Below are positions 52,891 through 63,921 of a stretch of 64,000 bases of DNA, piece after piece. The DNA lies in the NCBI GenBank assembly GCA_015179125.1, contig WHVA01000066.1, positions 248,001 to 312,000 on the forward strand, given 5' to 3'. Below the pieces are notes generated by a model. The model did no database searches, was not told the origin of the DNA, and saw only the letters and a program-made list of their open reading frames with translations. This stretch comes from Gautieria morchelliformis (lineage: Eukaryota > Basidiomycota > Agaricomycetes > Gomphales > Gomphaceae). A program made the position numbers and the translations under genes. Every line of letters begins with the position of its first letter. The stretch's first letter is position 1.

Positions 52891-54400
52891 GTCAGAAATT
52901 TTGCAGGTTGACTGAGCCGTAGTCATTACCTCCCTCTTTAAGGTAGACATCCCATCGTCTAGTTAGAGCGTCATGTTTTGTACTGAGCTTTCCGGGACGG
53001 AACCGAATAATGAGGTTAAATTGTGAGAGGAACTTGGACCAGCGGGCTTGTCGATGGGTTAGCAACTTAGTGGTGGAAAAATACTCCAAGTTTTTGTGAT
53101 CAGTGACAACATCGATAGGGGAGCTGGAGCCCTCCAAGTAATGTCTCCAACATTGAAATGCTTCAAAGATTGCCAGTAGCTCTTTGTCGTGGACATCGTA
53201 ATTGAGTTCGGCACCGGAAAAAGTTCGAGAGTGGAAGGCGACGGGATGTAGTTTGCCTGCATCATTGAACAGAGACAGGATCGCGCCGAGGGCATAATCC
53301 AAGGCGTCGGTTTCCACGACCATAGGTCGGTCGGGAACCCAGTGTGACAGGATCAGAGCCGAAGTGAAAGCCTCCTTGAGGTAATTGAAGGACTTTCAGC
53401 ACTCTTCGGTAAATGCCCATGGGGTGCCTTTACGGGTAAGCCAGGTGAGGGGAACAGTGATGTCGGAATAATTGAAGATAAAGCGGCGGTGAAAATTGGC
53501 AAAGCCGAGGAAGGACTGTATGTCTTTTACCTTCCGAGGTTCAGGCCAATCGCGAATTGTTTGGACTTTGTCTTCGGACATGGTAAATCTATCGGTAGAG
53601 AGCATATACCCAAGGAATTCCACGGAGTCACGGTGCCATTTGCATTTATCGGGTTTGGCGTAGAGGCCGTGTTTCCGAAGATGCCGCAATACTTCATGGA
53701 CGTGTTCCCTATGTTTGACCGGGTCGTCGGAGTAGATGAGTATGTCATCAAGGTACACGACGACGCATACATCAAGCATATCTCCAAAGACGTCATTCAT
53801 GAAATGTTGAAAGACCGCAGGACCATTGGTAAGGCCGAACGGCATGACCAACCATTCGAAAGAGCCATAACGGGTCCAGAAAGCTGTTTACCACTTGTCA
53901 CCTTCGGCGACTCGAAGGAGATGGAATGCATGCCGAAGGTCGATTTCCGTATACAGTCAGACCCCCAATAATGCATAGCCTTCTGAAGCGCTGAAACCAC
54001 ACCTGCGATAATGCATATTATAATTAAATTTGCCAAATATGTTATGCATTATGCATTATGCAAGGCTCTAAGTAATTTTCTAACTACCACGCTGGTGGAC
54101 AACTTTTCTATGCATTACCAGGGGTTATGCATTATTGGTAGTATGCATTATTGGGGGTCCGACTGTAGATCCGAGCCTTTCGGGGTGCATCCAATAAGTC
54201 GGTAATCAACGGAAGTGGATAGTGATCTTTTTTGGTAATCTTGTTGAGTGCTCGGAAATCGACACAAAGCCGAAGTTCACCGCTCTTCTTTTTGACAAAA
54301 GGATAGGGGCTCCGTGCGAAGACCGAGTGGGCCGAATGTAACCCATATTCAGATGCTCATCTATGAACACCCAGAGTGTGGCAAGCTCCAAGGTAGAGAG
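52891..54400 (-). pseudogene. Gypsy B2: reverse transcriptase and RNase H
   Basis: RT N-terminus [20 protein letters not shown] (about 54355), then a break by the MITE at 53954-54165. It resumes TEIDLRHAFHLLRVAEG, MPFGLTNGPAVFQHFMNDVF, catalytic CVVVYLDDILIYSDD, QSFLGFANFHRRFI, with a stop near 53396. RNase H (53323-52892) follows: VVETDALDYALGAILSLFND, HDKELLAIFEAFQCWRHYLE, VVTDHKNLEYFSTTKLLTHR. Confidence 0.92.
53954..54165. mobile_element. MITE with TA duplication (Tc1/pogo type), 212 bp
   Basis: The ends CAGTCAGACCCCCAATAATG and the reverse complement of CATTATTGGGGGTCCGACTG differ at one base over 24 bp. TA flanks at 53952-53953 and 54166-54167. The interior is AT-rich with repeated ATGCATTA words and no coding. 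It interrupts the B2 RT, which reads correctly when it is removed. Confidence 0.92.
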
Positions 54401-55200
54401 TCAATATAACGGAGATTGAGGGGGTGTAGCACCGTCCTCCAGAGCGATCTTGAGATCGTAGGGTTGGTTTGGGGCCAAGGTATCAGCTTTGGACTTGCTG
54501 AACACATCCGCGAAGTCATGATACTCCAGCGGGACGTCCTTGAGGTCCATGGGTTCGGGTTTTGCAGAAGCCGAGTGGGCCGAAGCCTTGTTCTCAGGCA
54601 TCGCCAGATTTAGCTGGAAGCACTGGGAGCCCCTAACTTGCAGGCACGGTAAAATGCTGCAGCGTTAAGGAGGGTAACCGAGGAGCCTCCAGACTCAGAG
54701 GTGGCTTGGCCATTGCGGCGTGAGCCGAAGCCGGTGGGGGGTCCACAGGACTGCCCGGAAGGGAAGTTCGGAAAGTAATACTGCCCAATACCCAGTCAAT
54801 CAACAGATTGTAGCGGATGAGCCAGTTGTGTCCGAGAACTACCGAAACAGACGAATCAAGGGGGGTGACATAAAAGTCTACGGAATGGGTGTGACCATCG
54901 GGGAAACGGATAGGTAGCTCTACAGCTTCAGTAATTACCGAATTTGTACTACCATCCAATAAATGGAGCGGGATCGGGTCTACGGAACGGGTTCGGAGAT
55001 TGTATTTACGGACAAAGACAGATTCTATGAAACAATGGGTAGAGCTGGAATCTACTAGTGCTTTAAATTTTTGGTTCGGGACAAGAGACGAGGACAAACT
55101 AATTACAAGAGAGTTCGGAGAAAAGAGAGCAGAAGCGTTGATTCTTACCTCCCCTACTGCGCAAGTTGAGTCAATGTGACCCTTGGTTTGCATGGAGGTC
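54401..55200 (-). pseudogene. Gypsy B2: aspartic protease with altered active site
   Basis: Open from 55193 to 54633: INASALFSPNSLVISLSSSL, then FKALVDSSSTHCFIESVFVR, PIRFPDGHTHSVDFYVTPLD, VSVVLGHNWLIRYNLLIDWV. The catalytic triad is Asp-Ser-Ser, whereas copy B1 has the normal Asp-Ser-Gly, so the enzyme is expected to be dead. The RT approach VPLEYHDFADVFSKSKADTL follows. Confidence 0.88.
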
Positions 55201-55824
55201 GGAGGGTCGCTGATTATTTTTTTGCACCTGACGCCGAAGATTCGGCCTTGTTGTCAGACATCTTCCCTTCAGAAGCCGTTGCAGCCCGAGCTGACGTGGC
55301 TTTCGGGCATTCTTTCGCACGGTGGCCACTCTGCACACAGACTAGGCAGAGATTGTTATCCATGCGACACTGGCATTCTTCGGGCGTGAGTTTGCCATCC
55401 TTGCCGAGTTTGTTAGCATAATCGGGTTTTTTCTGACCCTCGGACGCGTTATTCCCCTTGTGCTTGTGCTTGCCTTTGCCGTGGTTGTTATTACCGGCAT
55501 TGGCATTGGAGTTGCCAGAACTTTGACCTTGACGTCGGTCATTGTTCTGGGGGGACTCGGTTTTGGTTGGACTTGTCCTTGGCCTCGGGTTTGGGTGCGG
55601 ATTGAGTCTCGCGAGAGGCTTCACCACGACGTTCCCAATACCTTTGGTCAATTTTCTGGACCAGATCTTGGAAGGTCATCAAGGGATCGGGGCTTGTCGA
55701 AATGCACCATTTTGTCTTTGATTCGCTTTGGCAATGCAAGGTAAGCTCGGCGATGCAAAGCCGAGTCGTTGTGCTGAAGCATGGATGCAAGTCTGTAGAA
55801 GTCGACAAAAAACCAAGTAGCCTT

Positions 55825-57298
55825 TTTTTATTTTATTTTTATTTTATTTTTATTTTTATTTTTATTTTTAAATCCATTTATATCTTCCAGGGCTGTGCCC
55901 TATGTAAGATAATACAAGTCAAGATATACTACTTTTACTCGGTAGAGGCTACGCGGTCATGGGCCTGTGTAGGCAGGCGAGTCTCGCGGAGAGAGCTTAC
56001 ATGTGGGTTTGGAGGAGGGGGGTGGCTGCGTTAGTTTCCCCGGTCTGGCTGCCGTTCCCGGCGGGCCTCCTGAAGTGGCCTGTGGCATCGATGTACTTTA
56101 ACAGGGGCTTAGTGGCGGTTGGGTCGGACAGGAGCGCTGGCAGGGAGAACGTGTCGCGTGGGAGGGGGCCTCCCGGTGGGTGTGGTAGGCTGGGCAGCGG
56201 AGGAGGAAGTGGAGGACAGTCTCCTCGTGCCAGTGGCAGCCGGGGCAGGAGGGGGACTCCCTTTTCCCTATTCTGTGGAGGTGCACGTTCAGAGGGGCAT
56301 GGCGCCTCCGTAGTGGGTTGGTGAGTCTGCGGAACTTGGAGGATGGGACAGAGGGGTCGATGGCACTTAGCCTGGCATACCGGGGCGAATTCCAGAAGCG
56401 GTGGGCATGTTCCTGTCTGGTGCGCCTCTTGTGCGTCTTCTTCAGGGCTGCGGAGCTGACCGGTAGCATGCTTTTCAGGATCATGGGGACCTCTCCCTGT
56501 GGGCTGGCTTTTCCTCGTGCCGCGTCCTTGGCTTCCGCATCCACCTGCTCGTTGCCGGCTATGTTGCTGTGCCCTGGGACCCACCGGAGCTAGAGGCCTA
56601 GTGCCGGGCGGCGCCGCATTACGGCCTGTGTCTCTTCGTGGATCGCATCAACCAGGTAGTGGCTTGGGGCTGGTTTGGTGAGGTCCATCACCTGTATTGC
56701 CGCCTGGTTGTCGAGGGCCACTGTCGCCCTGCCCACTGTGTGCTCTGTCCTCAGGAGCTCTATACCCAGAAGCACGCCTACCAGCTCTGCCTCATATACC
56801 GTGTGGTCCTCCGCCCTCCCTAGGTGGTATGTCAGCGATTTCACCTTCCTCCCCCTCTTGTACAACACTGCCACTGCCCCTACTCCACCGTCCACCTCTG
56901 ACCCATCCGTGTACACCTGCGACTCCACTGTATTCATGCGATCCTCCTCCGCTGCCGCCCTCTTGTCCCCAGCTATGTGAGTGTGAAGGATCCCGGCTTC
57001 ATGTGCACTGCCTGTATCATCTCGGTCTGCCTGGGGTTGATGCCAAAGGCACCCATGAGCTCGTGCAGTGGGGAGCGGTAGGCCAGGACACCCCTGGCCG
57101 CCCTTCAGACTGGCCCCTGCAGGGGGTGGGAGGGAGGAAGGGTCGCAGTCGTACTGCTGCGCTGTGGCAGATGGTGTTGAGTAGGAGGGGGAAGGGGACC
57201 ATATCTGCATGCACGTCAAGGGTGTCCATGGCTGTGGTCCGCATGGCGCCCGTCATTAGCAGCGCTGCCATCCTCTGCACCCTGGCGAGCTTGCTGGC
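55825..57298 (-). mobile_element. 5'-truncated LINE (RT end, RNase H, zinc end, A-rich tail), 1474 bp
   Basis: Flanked by a perfect 14-bp duplication AACCAAGTAGCCTT at 55811-55824 and 57299-57312. The minus strand starts within the RT end (VASKLARVQRMAALLMTGAM) and finishes in an A-rich (AAAAAT)n tail at 55825-55870. Just before the tail is a hairpin shared with the SINE. Typical target-primed insertion of a Tad/I-type non-LTR element. Confidence 0.95.
56098..57298 (-). pseudogene. LINE: RT end, RNase H and C-terminal zinc motif
   Basis: RT thumb LARVQRMAALLMTGAMRTTA. RNase H (about 56960-56500) with D in YTDGSEVDGGVGAVAVLY, E in TVYEAELVGVLLGIELL, D in ATVALDNQAAIQVMDL, and IAGNEQVDAEAKDAA. 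A C-terminal CPGCHWHEETVLHFLLRCP motif of the type seen in Tad and I LINEs follows. Frames change at about 57020 and 56590. The catalytic acids of RNase H are present. Confidence 0.9.
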
Positions 57299-57760
57299 AA
57301 CCAAGTAGCCTTGTGACTGTCCTTGACGAGGTTCTCGAGCTCTACCTTGGCATTGGCAGCCTGGTCATAGGGGCTGAAGTTCAGGTAAAGCTCTTCCATG
57401 AAGATACCGTAGTCTAAGGCCCAGAGGGGCTCATTAATGGGGTCGTCAGTGAGGAAGGGCTCGAAATAATCAAGAGCCGTTCCCTTGAAGAAGGACAGGA
57501 CATAGTTCACTTTCGCAGAACCATCTCGGAAAGCTTGGGGTTTGGCATGGAAATTCAACGTGCACTGGAGAAGGAAACCTTGGAGTTTTTTCAGGTCCGA
57601 GCCGTCGAATTGGTTGGGCTCCTGAAGTTTCGCCTTTGAATTGGTGCGGTCTCCTCCACCGAGTCCATTGTCGGCGAGATTTTCCAAAGCCGCGAGCATA
57701 CGGTACAACCTGTTCCTCACCGTCTGCCTCTGCATTTGGGTTGGGGTTCAGTCTCGGGGC

Positions 57761-58097
57761 CTCTGCATCGGGATCAGAATTATGCCCAGAACTGGAGTCA
57801 TTATTGCCGCCATGACCACTGTCTCCAGGGTCGCTAGGGTCGGGGGACTCGCCGCGGGGGTCCTCGGGAACCTCGCTGATATGTCCGTGACCGACACCTA
57901 TAACTTGGGGTCAAGACGAGTTTCAAGGCGGAGGGGGGTTGTCGTAGCGGTGACGGAATGGGGGGTTTTCGGGGTGGTGTGAAGCACTTCGTGCGCGGCA
58001 GGCCTCTATGGTCAGGGTGACGCGGCTACCGTGGGCACGGGTGTAAGATCTAGTGATCGGCATATCGAACAACTGTGTGTGGAGAGTTCTGATATAC
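57761..58097 (-). other. Gypsy B2 leader between 5' LTR and gag
   Basis: No clear coding; it continues gag-like DNA in broken frames. GTATATC immediately adjoins the LTR, as in B1, and should include the primer-binding site, but I could not match a tRNA. Confidence 0.4.
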
Positions 58098-58573
58098 TGT
58101 TAAGAACGTAAGTCGTACTTAAGACTCAACCCGAGGGCCGAGCCGAGGTTAACCGAAGTTCGGGAATAGAGGGCTTGGCTTCAACTTCGTAGGTTGTGCC
58201 CACTACAGTGTTCTGCCCTAATTTCTGGAAACGGATTTGGGGATGGATTCGGCTGGAAGCCAAGGTTCAGAAATGAGGATCAGACAGAGGAGTGAGAGAT
58301 ACGAGGAATCTAAGTCGATATCAGAACTGAGGAATTAGTGTACATGATGGGGGGTTTTATATACTAATTGCAAGGAATGGAAAGAGGGCATCAATGCCCA
58401 TATTGAGCAGGAAGCAGGGTCGACGGACGATCATCAGAAATGGAACAGGACTATCTAGGAAAGGGGATCAGGGTGAATGATGAACCAGTAGGGAACCTGA
58501 GTTAAGCCTGAAGGTTCCCGAGTGAGATCCGAGGCTGAGGCCTCGGGTCTGGACTCGGGAACGGGTGTTAACA
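58098..58573 (-). repeat. Gypsy B2 5' LTR
   Basis: TGTTAAGAACG to GGGTGTTAACA, 476 bp, near-identical over most of its length to 50372-50838. Confidence 0.92.
58355..58363 (-). promoter_or_regulatory. TATA box in gypsy B2 5' LTR
   Basis: The minus strand reads TATATAAAA, followed by CCCCCCATCATGTACACTAA. The same occurs at 50619-50627 in the other LTR. The direction agrees with minus-strand gag-pol. Confidence 0.6.
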
Positions 58574-58900
58574 GATAGTACTAAGCAAATTCCAGAGAGA
58601 GTGGAAGTCGGATAGACATACGGGGTAATTAACTAATTGGGAACAAGGGGACTACAAGGGGGTTCAGGGTAGGGTAAAGCAATGGCAAAAGAACAAGGGG
58701 TTGGAAAACATATTTGTCAATGAAACTACAAGGAGGACCGGACATATGGTCTTGCTGTACTGAGAGGCGAGTCCAGTGGGCCCGAGGTATAGAGTCGAAA
58801 GAACAAGGGAATAAAACAAGGGGGGGAATATCGGAACTATCGGAGGGTTGGAATGTGTGCGGAACTGAGGGTCGGAAATCGGAACTATATGGTCGTAACA
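58574..58900 (-). repeat. LTR-D solo, second part
   Basis: GATAGTACTAAGCAAATTCC to ATGGTCGTAACA continues the LTR broken at 50371. It is followed by TCTCC, the partner of the duplication at 50039-50043. Confidence 0.92.
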
Positions 58901-58905
58901 TCTCC

Positions 58906-59033
58906 GGAGAAGGACTCCGAGCGGGTTCCAAATAGGTTGTCAAGGACCGAGCTCCGTCTGGGCCTTCTTCAGTGTCAGGGCATCTTTGCCTTCGTCATCG
59001 GATAACAGGAACATCGGTTGTCGCTTTGCACGC
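58906..59033 (-). pseudogene. 5' continuation of the Zn-cluster gene fragment
   Basis: Minus strand SDDEGKDALTLKKAQTELGP, then, with a frame change, TTYLEPARSPSP. It joins EIVTVEPTP at 50038 once the nested LTRs are removed. It is cut at 59033 by a TRIM-type LTR. Confidence 0.4.
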
Positions 59034-59385
59034 TGGAGCAGGAGGATCTGGAGACCGGAGAAGAGCCTGTGGCTTGCAGCTGTGCCCTGGTAAGAGGCAA
59101 GAAGAGCTGATGATGATATAATCTATGTGACAAGTGACTAGGTACAGATGCCTGGCTCTCTGGCTCTCTCTGCTGTGCCAATGGCTCCTCACTGGTCTCT
59201 GGCCTACTCTGCTACCCCAGGAGCCTCTGCTCCAGGTTCCCCCCTTGAGGAAACGCATGTCCCTCTCTAGCTCTCCAGCTCTCCACCATCCAGAGGGAGA
59301 TTCGGTTCATTGTGCTGTATGGTTGGCAATGTGTGCGGAACTGGTAACTAGTCTAGGCTAGAGTACATGTATGGTATCTAGGTTA
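59034..59385 (-). repeat. TRIM/LARD LTR with adjoining interior fragment
   Basis: TGGAGCAGGAGGATCTGGAG to CTGCTCCA (59034-59234) matches the 197-bp repeats at 35971 and 38560 with more differences. The GGTTCCCCCCTTGAGG block after it corresponds to the polypurine side at 36168. The rest of the element is absent. Confidence 0.8.
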
Positions 59386-59656
59386 TTTACAGGACCCTAG
59401 GTGATGTGACATGGGAACCCATGCCATCATGCAAGGATCTTGAAGCCCTAGATAGTTAGTTATCTAGAGCTCCGGGGGGTGGGCAAGCCACGCAACCTCC
59501 CCAGACGCCGCTAGATGCGTCTGTCACGTGCACACCACGTGATGTGCCGGACACGGTGCGGTTAAATTTTCGCCTTGGATCTTTCCAAGGGTGCATCGCT
59601 TCTTGGAAGCAAACCACCATCATCTACCCACGAAGATGATACCCTGCAAGGATGGG

Positions 59657-61614
59657 ATGGACGTTGATCCATCAATGTCCACGACACGCGCAACGGCCCT
59701 GAGACAGGGGGCCGCAGACATCCTATGATCTCCAGTAGACCAGGAAAACTGGATGATTGATTGTAGGATGGGAAGATGCCTTGGCGATCATCCACCCAGA
59801 CCATTGCGCCACCTGCGCAGACTATGCCGCCCACTTACGGGCCGCGACCGGCACCCGCAAGGTAAAACTGCGGGATGAAGACATCGGTGACACCGTCGAT
59901 GCAGCCTGTGGATGGCTCCCGAGGGGCATCACGCGTGACGTGCGGGAGGAGTCCCTGTGGGATGTCCATGACCTCAAGAAGGAGGTCAAGGACTTGGAAC
60001 GGGCGGTCAAAGACCGTGATGATGCGCTTGAAGTTGAGCGTGCCAAAATAAAAGAGCTCAAGGAGCAGCTGAGTGCGCTCCAGCTCCAGCTCAAGTTCGT
60101 CCACGCAGCCTCAAAAAGGCCGCGCATGACCTGGCCACAGACCCAGTGGCCGGGCCCTCATCCTCTTGCGTGACGGCTCCCTTGCCAGCACGTGCAGCAT
60201 CGGGGCCAGCATCCCGATTATCGGCTCCCTACCCTGACGACGACGATGATAGAGGGGCGGAGCGCACCATCCAATGCAGCGTACAGCATCCCAGAGGGAT
60301 GGGAGTCTGACTCCTCTGTCTGGAAGGCGTACAACCCGGACAGAGCTCAGCATCTGGCTGAGCAGCCAAAAAAGAAGCGCAAGAAATTGCACGGCACCCC
60401 CAACACCGTCAATGGTTTGGCCATTGCGAGGGAAAGCACGATCAGCGCATACCTGGCAGTGTCACCGTCGCACACGATCAATGACCCTGCCCTACAACGG
60501 CAGGTAGCATTGGTCGAGGCCCAGTACATCGGGCCTCACGTGGACCTGCCACCACAGTTCACCCTCCCTACCCGGGGGAGGGAGTGATCATACCACTCGG
60601 AGACCTGCCGGCCTCCGAGACAGGACTCCTACCATGGCCGGTAGGAAAGGCGCAGCAGCGTCGTACTCAATGGTATGACGTCTGCCCGCTCAATGACCCA
60701 TGCTTCATTGAGCTCCTAGCGTGTGCAAAAGACACGCCGCAGCTCGCGCGCACGCGCGAGATGATCGGCGTGTTCAAGCACATTGAGCGTGAGCAACGCA
60801 CTCGCAATCCCAAACGGGATTGTTTCATGATAGTGAGCAGTACCCTGCTCGACATCGCTGCCATCCTAAGGGGTTGGATACACAACCCCAAAGGAATCCC
60901 CTCTGCCATCCATGACAACGTGGATGGAACCTTCAACCTAGACGACATGGACGTCTGGATGTGGCTGAAGGCACTCGCGCCCCATGTTAAGGGGGTCACG
61001 TCACCTCTCAAGTTGAGACTCCTCGACTTGTTCAGCTCAACTGGCCAATGGTCGAGCCTAGTCGATGCCAGGGAATGCCTGACACTGCAGAGCACCAGCC
61101 TGTGGCTATCTATCATGGGTAACATCCTGTGGGAGGCCGAGCTGGCCCCGACATCCCGCTCGCCGAGATCGCGTGATGGCTGGCCTGCTACGCCGGCATG
61201 ACTCACGAACGAGTGGCGCGCATTGAACAATATGTGCAACGCAGCCTCACTGGCATGGCATTCAGCACTGCCGCTCGGGAGGGCCAACAAAAAGTCCTCG
61301 AGACCAGCCACACGAGGGCCATGGTGCCATGGCCACTCACCCACACGCAGCTCAATCAAGAGCTGGCGCGCTTCTGGCCTTCTCCCCAGGTCGAGGACCC
61401 GGCTGTCGAGGCCATACTCCGCAAGGACACTGGCCTCGTCAACCAAGCGGAAGCCCCCGCTAGTGGTGAGGCAGAGACGCCTCACCCAACCACCCCTGCG
61501 GATGCGGAGGTGCCTCCGGAGGAGTCGCGCACTCCACCGGCCCCATACGATGACAGTGTCGTCATATCGGAATCTCTAGAGGATGCCATCATGGATGACC
61601 TCTATGAGTCCTAA
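59657..61614 (+). pseudogene. Gypsy A post-pol ORF, copy 3
   Basis: ATG at 59657 (MDVDPSMSTTRATALRQGAA) with a stop at about 59726 where copy 1 has a Gln codon. Then WMIVGWEDALAIIHPDHC, coiled coil DLKKEVKDLERAVKDRDD, KELKEQLSALQLQL, basic QPKKKRKKLHG, YIGPHVDLPPQ, RNPKRDCFMIVSS, LDDMDVWMWLKALAPHV, EQYVQRSLTGMAFSTAAREG, a Pro-rich tail and DDLYES-stop. Breaks lie at about 60165, 60590 and 61180. No hAT element here, so it serves as the empty-site reference for copy 1. Confidence 0.65.
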
Positions 61615-61636
61615 GCAGCGCCCTATAGTTGTCTAT

Positions 61637-61648
61637 AGAGGGGGAGGG
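61637..61648 (+). other. Polypurine tract of gypsy A copy 3
   Basis: AGAGGGGGAGGG directly before TGTAAATAACC, identical to copy 1. Confidence 0.8.
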
Positions 61649-62378
61649 TGTAAATAACCTATGTATCTACATGTACACTAGTTATTACATAATCCCAGTG
61701 GGCCCCTTAGGGACCCACTGTATAGTTTATGCATGGGAACCAGTCAGCGGTTCCCATCGTATCTTACCCTTACACTGTCACTACGTAGCATTCAGAATAC
61801 CACTCCTTGGTCAAGTTCTGTTGTGCCCTTGTGATACAAGGCATAAGATCGACATCTTTACACCAACCCTGACCCAGGACGGCCTCTTTCCTATTCGCTG
61901 ATATCATATGAGCATTCGGTATAAGTAGTTTACATTCGCATGTACATTCTGCAGTTCAATTATCATACGTCTATCTTGTGCAGAACTTGACCTCGCTGTG
62001 ACCATTGTCTTGAGCCCTCTCCTATAGATTCCTATCTTCAACCAGAGGAGGACTTAAGCACCACTGGCAAGTTTTCCTACTTCACCTTCATTACCTTAGC
62101 CTTTATACTATTATCAGCGCTGTCGGCGAAGGGCTCTAAAGGAGTGCCTTCGCCGGCCAAAGGATTGTTGCTGCTTAACAATGTTTCCGTGGCATCTTGC
62201 ACGTTACATCATCAAGTGTCACAGGCTACTTTGCTACGACTGTAGATAGGGCGAGCTCCGTTTGGGCAGCCCTCTTACCTTCTGAACTTTTATTGGTTCA
62301 TCTTATTCACTGAACGGCACACTTCTTTGCACAAGCTATTCAGGCATTTGCTGTGTTCACCAATACACGATATTAACA
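61649..62378 (+). repeat. Gypsy A 3' LTR, about 730 bp
   Basis: Starts TGTAAATAACC. The first 185 bp match copy 1 at 3304-3488. The end is placed at GATATTAACA from the TG..CA rule only, since no second complete copy exists in the window. Confidence 0.65.
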
Positions 62379-62397
62379 CCTAAAAACCAACCTTGAC

Positions 62398-62820
62398 AAT
62401 TATCTGATTGCAGAATTCAGAGCATACATGAGGGGTTTTATACAAAGAGCTGAAGCAACATGTAATGTTGTACTACTAAGCATGTTCCAAAGAAAGTGGA
62501 AGTTGGATATGATATACGGGGTAAGTAACTAATCAGGAACAAAGAACCACAAGGGGGGTGCAGGGTAGAGTCAAGAACAATGGGCAAAAGAACAAGGGGA
62601 CAGAAAGTATATTTGATATAACAGAACAATGGGACTCCAGAGGGGTCAGACATATGGTCTTGCTATGCTACGAGTCGAGTCTGGAGGGTCCAAGTAATAA
62701 AGTTGAATGGGGAAAGGATATAACAAGGGGATATAAAAGGGGTGGGACTATTGGAAGTATTGGAATGTCAGAAAGGAAGCAGAACTTAGTGTCAGAGGTC
62801 GGAATAGTATGGTCGTAACA
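62398..62820 (-). repeat. LTR-D fragment
   Basis: From TTATCTGATTGCAGAATTCA to ATGGTCGTAACA it follows the LTR-D copies at 50290-50371 and 58574-58900. The first quarter is missing, cut by the gypsy A LTR. Confidence 0.85.
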
Positions 62821-63680
62821 CCACAATTAACTATGGGCTGGCCTGATTATTTGTAGGCAAAGTGCTGCATTGATGCTTAAAGCAGCCAAGGGCACCAGGG
62901 AATGCAAACTTTTATGAAGAATTGTCAGGCACCATCCCATGAGAACGAAACAGAGTAAAAGATACCCAAAAAGAATGTGAACATTGACATGTCTCACTGC
63001 ATCCCATGACAAGAAAGCATGGCAAGTCCAATGGAGCATTTATGCTCATGGCCAATGACACAAAGAGTAACATTTATCTCAGAGCATCAGCTGACATTAA
63101 AACATGGCAAAATACATGCAAACCAATGCAAAATTTCACACATAGTTTGCTTAATAAAGTAACGATCATGTTTTCCCTAATTTTTATTTCCCTGCATTAA
63201 CTTGTACTATCCCATTCATGATCACCAATAGTCTGTTGTTCGACTGTGCCCCTTTACATTCCTGTCACTATCTCGCCCCGTTATATGACCCTGCTTGCCT
63301 ATGTTTTCTTTCCATGCATTATTGTATAGTAACCTGATTGTTTTTCACTATTGCTATTATATCCGGTCAATATCTTGGCTTCATCTCACTATTTTTCCAG
63401 TGTGCTTATTTTAGGCTGTTTTCTTTTTAAATGTCTTATATTCATCTCATTTTCTTCCATATATGGGTCACCTTTTCTCTTATGCCCCGCATCTCCAAGG
63501 TATGTCTTTTTTGCCATCTTTGCACTTCTTCACTGATGATGTGTACTGTGTTTTGTCCTGTTCCATGATGTTACTTGTTATACCTCTTCAGTGACTATTG
63601 TTGATCACCATGTCCCACAGACCCTCAACTTCTTCATCCACATGTCCTACCATGTCTCCTCCATCTGTCCTTCCATATTG
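62821..63680. other. No recognisable feature
   Basis: AT-rich DNA without convincing ORFs, terminal repeats or RNA signals. Confidence 0.4.
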
Positions 63681-63689
63681 GTGCAGTCG

Positions 63690-63921
63690 TTACAGGGGGG
63701 GTGAGGTCAGGGCGAGGTAATATACGAATGATGCGTGATGGAGCGGAATCAGTAACTAAGGGGATACGGGCATGGGATCAAGGTCGGATATGAGCTCTAG
63801 CTCTAGCTCGGGCTTGGGCGCAGGATAAGCATCATAAGTACTCGGGCACGAGTATCACAAGGCTCGGGCTCGGAAGAAAGGCTATACTGGTAAGTAACCG
63901 GCCAAAGGCCGGGTTCTTACA
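63690..63921 (-). repeat. LTR of a further gypsy-type element (family E), start of its interior to 64000
   Basis: Ends in CTTACA at 63921. It is followed by GTATCCCCTCCTTATGGCC and GAGGCCGTAATATGAACA, the same arrangement as the B1 LTR end and polypurine tract at 33041-33090. The left border is not resolved. Confidence 0.55.

Larger units (their letters stand above)
55201..57760 (-). pseudogene. Gypsy B2: gag, split by a LINE
   Basis: The N-terminal part (57735-57313) reads YRMLAALENLADNGLGGGDR, LNFHAKPQAFRDGSAKVNYV, ALDYFEPFLTDDPINEPLWA. The LINE follows. It resumes FFVDFYRLASMLQHND (55810) and ends with the CCHC knuckle CLVCVQSGHRAKEC and SGAKK. Removing the LINE and one 14-bp duplication joins DSHKATW to FFVDFYR in frame. 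Confidence 0.9.
50372..58573 (-). mobile_element. Gypsy B copy 2, nested in LTR-D
   Basis: LTRs at 50372-50838 and 58098-58573 (TGTTAAGAACG to TTAACA) enclose minus-strand gag-pol and the remains of the antisense ORF. The flanking five bases are GATGG and GATAG, one mismatch, consistent with a target duplication in LTR-D. The polypurine tract and the chromodomain have been deleted. A MITE and a LINE inserted later. Confidence 0.93.
59390..62378 (+). mobile_element. Gypsy A copy 3: chromodomain tail, post-pol ORF and 3' LTR
   Basis: Begins abruptly in the chromodomain (GGACCCTAGGTGATGTGACA) and runs to a 3' LTR. Pol is otherwise absent, as in copy 1. Confidence 0.85.
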
